This document shows positions 63,866 through 64,000 of a stretch of 64,000 bases of DNA, one piece after another. The stretch comes from Bacteroidota bacterium (GTDB taxonomy: Bacteria; Bacteroidota; Bacteroidia; UBA7662; CANHCV01). The translations under genes were made by a program, and so were the position numbers. Below the pieces are notes generated by a model. The model saw nothing but the letters and a program-made list of their open reading frames with translations. It was not told where the DNA came from and made no database searches. Each line of letters begins with the position of its first letter. Position 1 is the first letter of the stretch. The DNA lies in assembly GCA_947501265.1 (NCBI GenBank), contig CANMVY010000009.1, forward strand, positions 27,587 to 91,586, read 5' to 3'.

Positions 63866-64000
<135 letters not shown>

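Overview
The window is a chromosomal segment of a Bacteroidota bacterium, most likely Flavobacteriales or a near relative. I infer this from several features: type IX secretion (T9SS) C-terminal sorting domains on four proteins, a PorE-like OmpA protein, a SusC/RagA-style TonB receptor with a carboxypeptidase-regulatory domain, HU-CCDC81/SPOR and DUF1573 proteins, start codons without clear Shine-Dalgarno sequences, and promoters of the form TTG-N19-TAnnTTTG. The 5' end of a 16S rRNA gene closes the window. Genus cannot be assigned by reading alone.

Layout. 1-744: end of lpxB and a small membrane protein. 745-1255: non-coding, with a perfect 23-bp inverted repeat and other palindromes. 1256-10803 (minus): a tight cell-envelope operon, accA, TonB receptor, giant TPR protein, outer-membrane barrel, HU/SPOR protein, LolD ATPase. 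10874-11497 (minus): phosphopantetheinyl transferase. 11751-17775 (plus): two outer-membrane proteins overlapping a Dna2-like nuclease-helicase. 17765-23743 (minus): PorE-like protein, SPOR-like protein, histidine kinase, PAP2-like protein and sigma-54. 23838-27873 (plus): secreted serine hydrolase, RNase P RNA, an NtrC-type activator and an alpha/beta hydrolase. 27932-37738 (plus): parC, argS, CCA-adding enzyme, miaA, DUF4153 protein, methyltransferase, lipoprotein. 37770-40207 (minus): aminotransferase, DUF1573 and enoyl-CoA hydratase. 40349-44257 (plus): a 1302-residue surface protein with eight Ig-like repeats and two in-frame tandem repeats.

The accessory highlight is at 44270-47303. An AT-rich type IIG restriction-modification gene sits in an approximately 3-kb element that has broken the 3' end of a DNA alkylation repair gene. 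The ancestral end of that gene (coding REALKHL-stop) still lies at 44258-44281, on the far side of the insert. A 14-bp direct repeat flanks the element. Its ends carry GTTATGC and GCATAAC, and its right end forms a long hairpin like an integron attC site, so it resembles a lone gene cassette inserted outside an integron.

47946-64000 is ordinary core genome again: priA, SRP RNA, two divergent T9SS cargo proteins, etfB-etfA, a PH-like protein, an MFS transporter, a T9SS subtilase, a histidine kinase, ilvE, an unknown protein, rdgB, then tRNA-Gly, tRNA-Leu and 16S rRNA behind a strong Bacteroidota promoter. Themes that recur are envelope biogenesis and T9SS export, sigma-54 control (rpoN and an activator within 2 kb of each other), and translation and tRNA maturation (argS, cca, miaA, rnpB).
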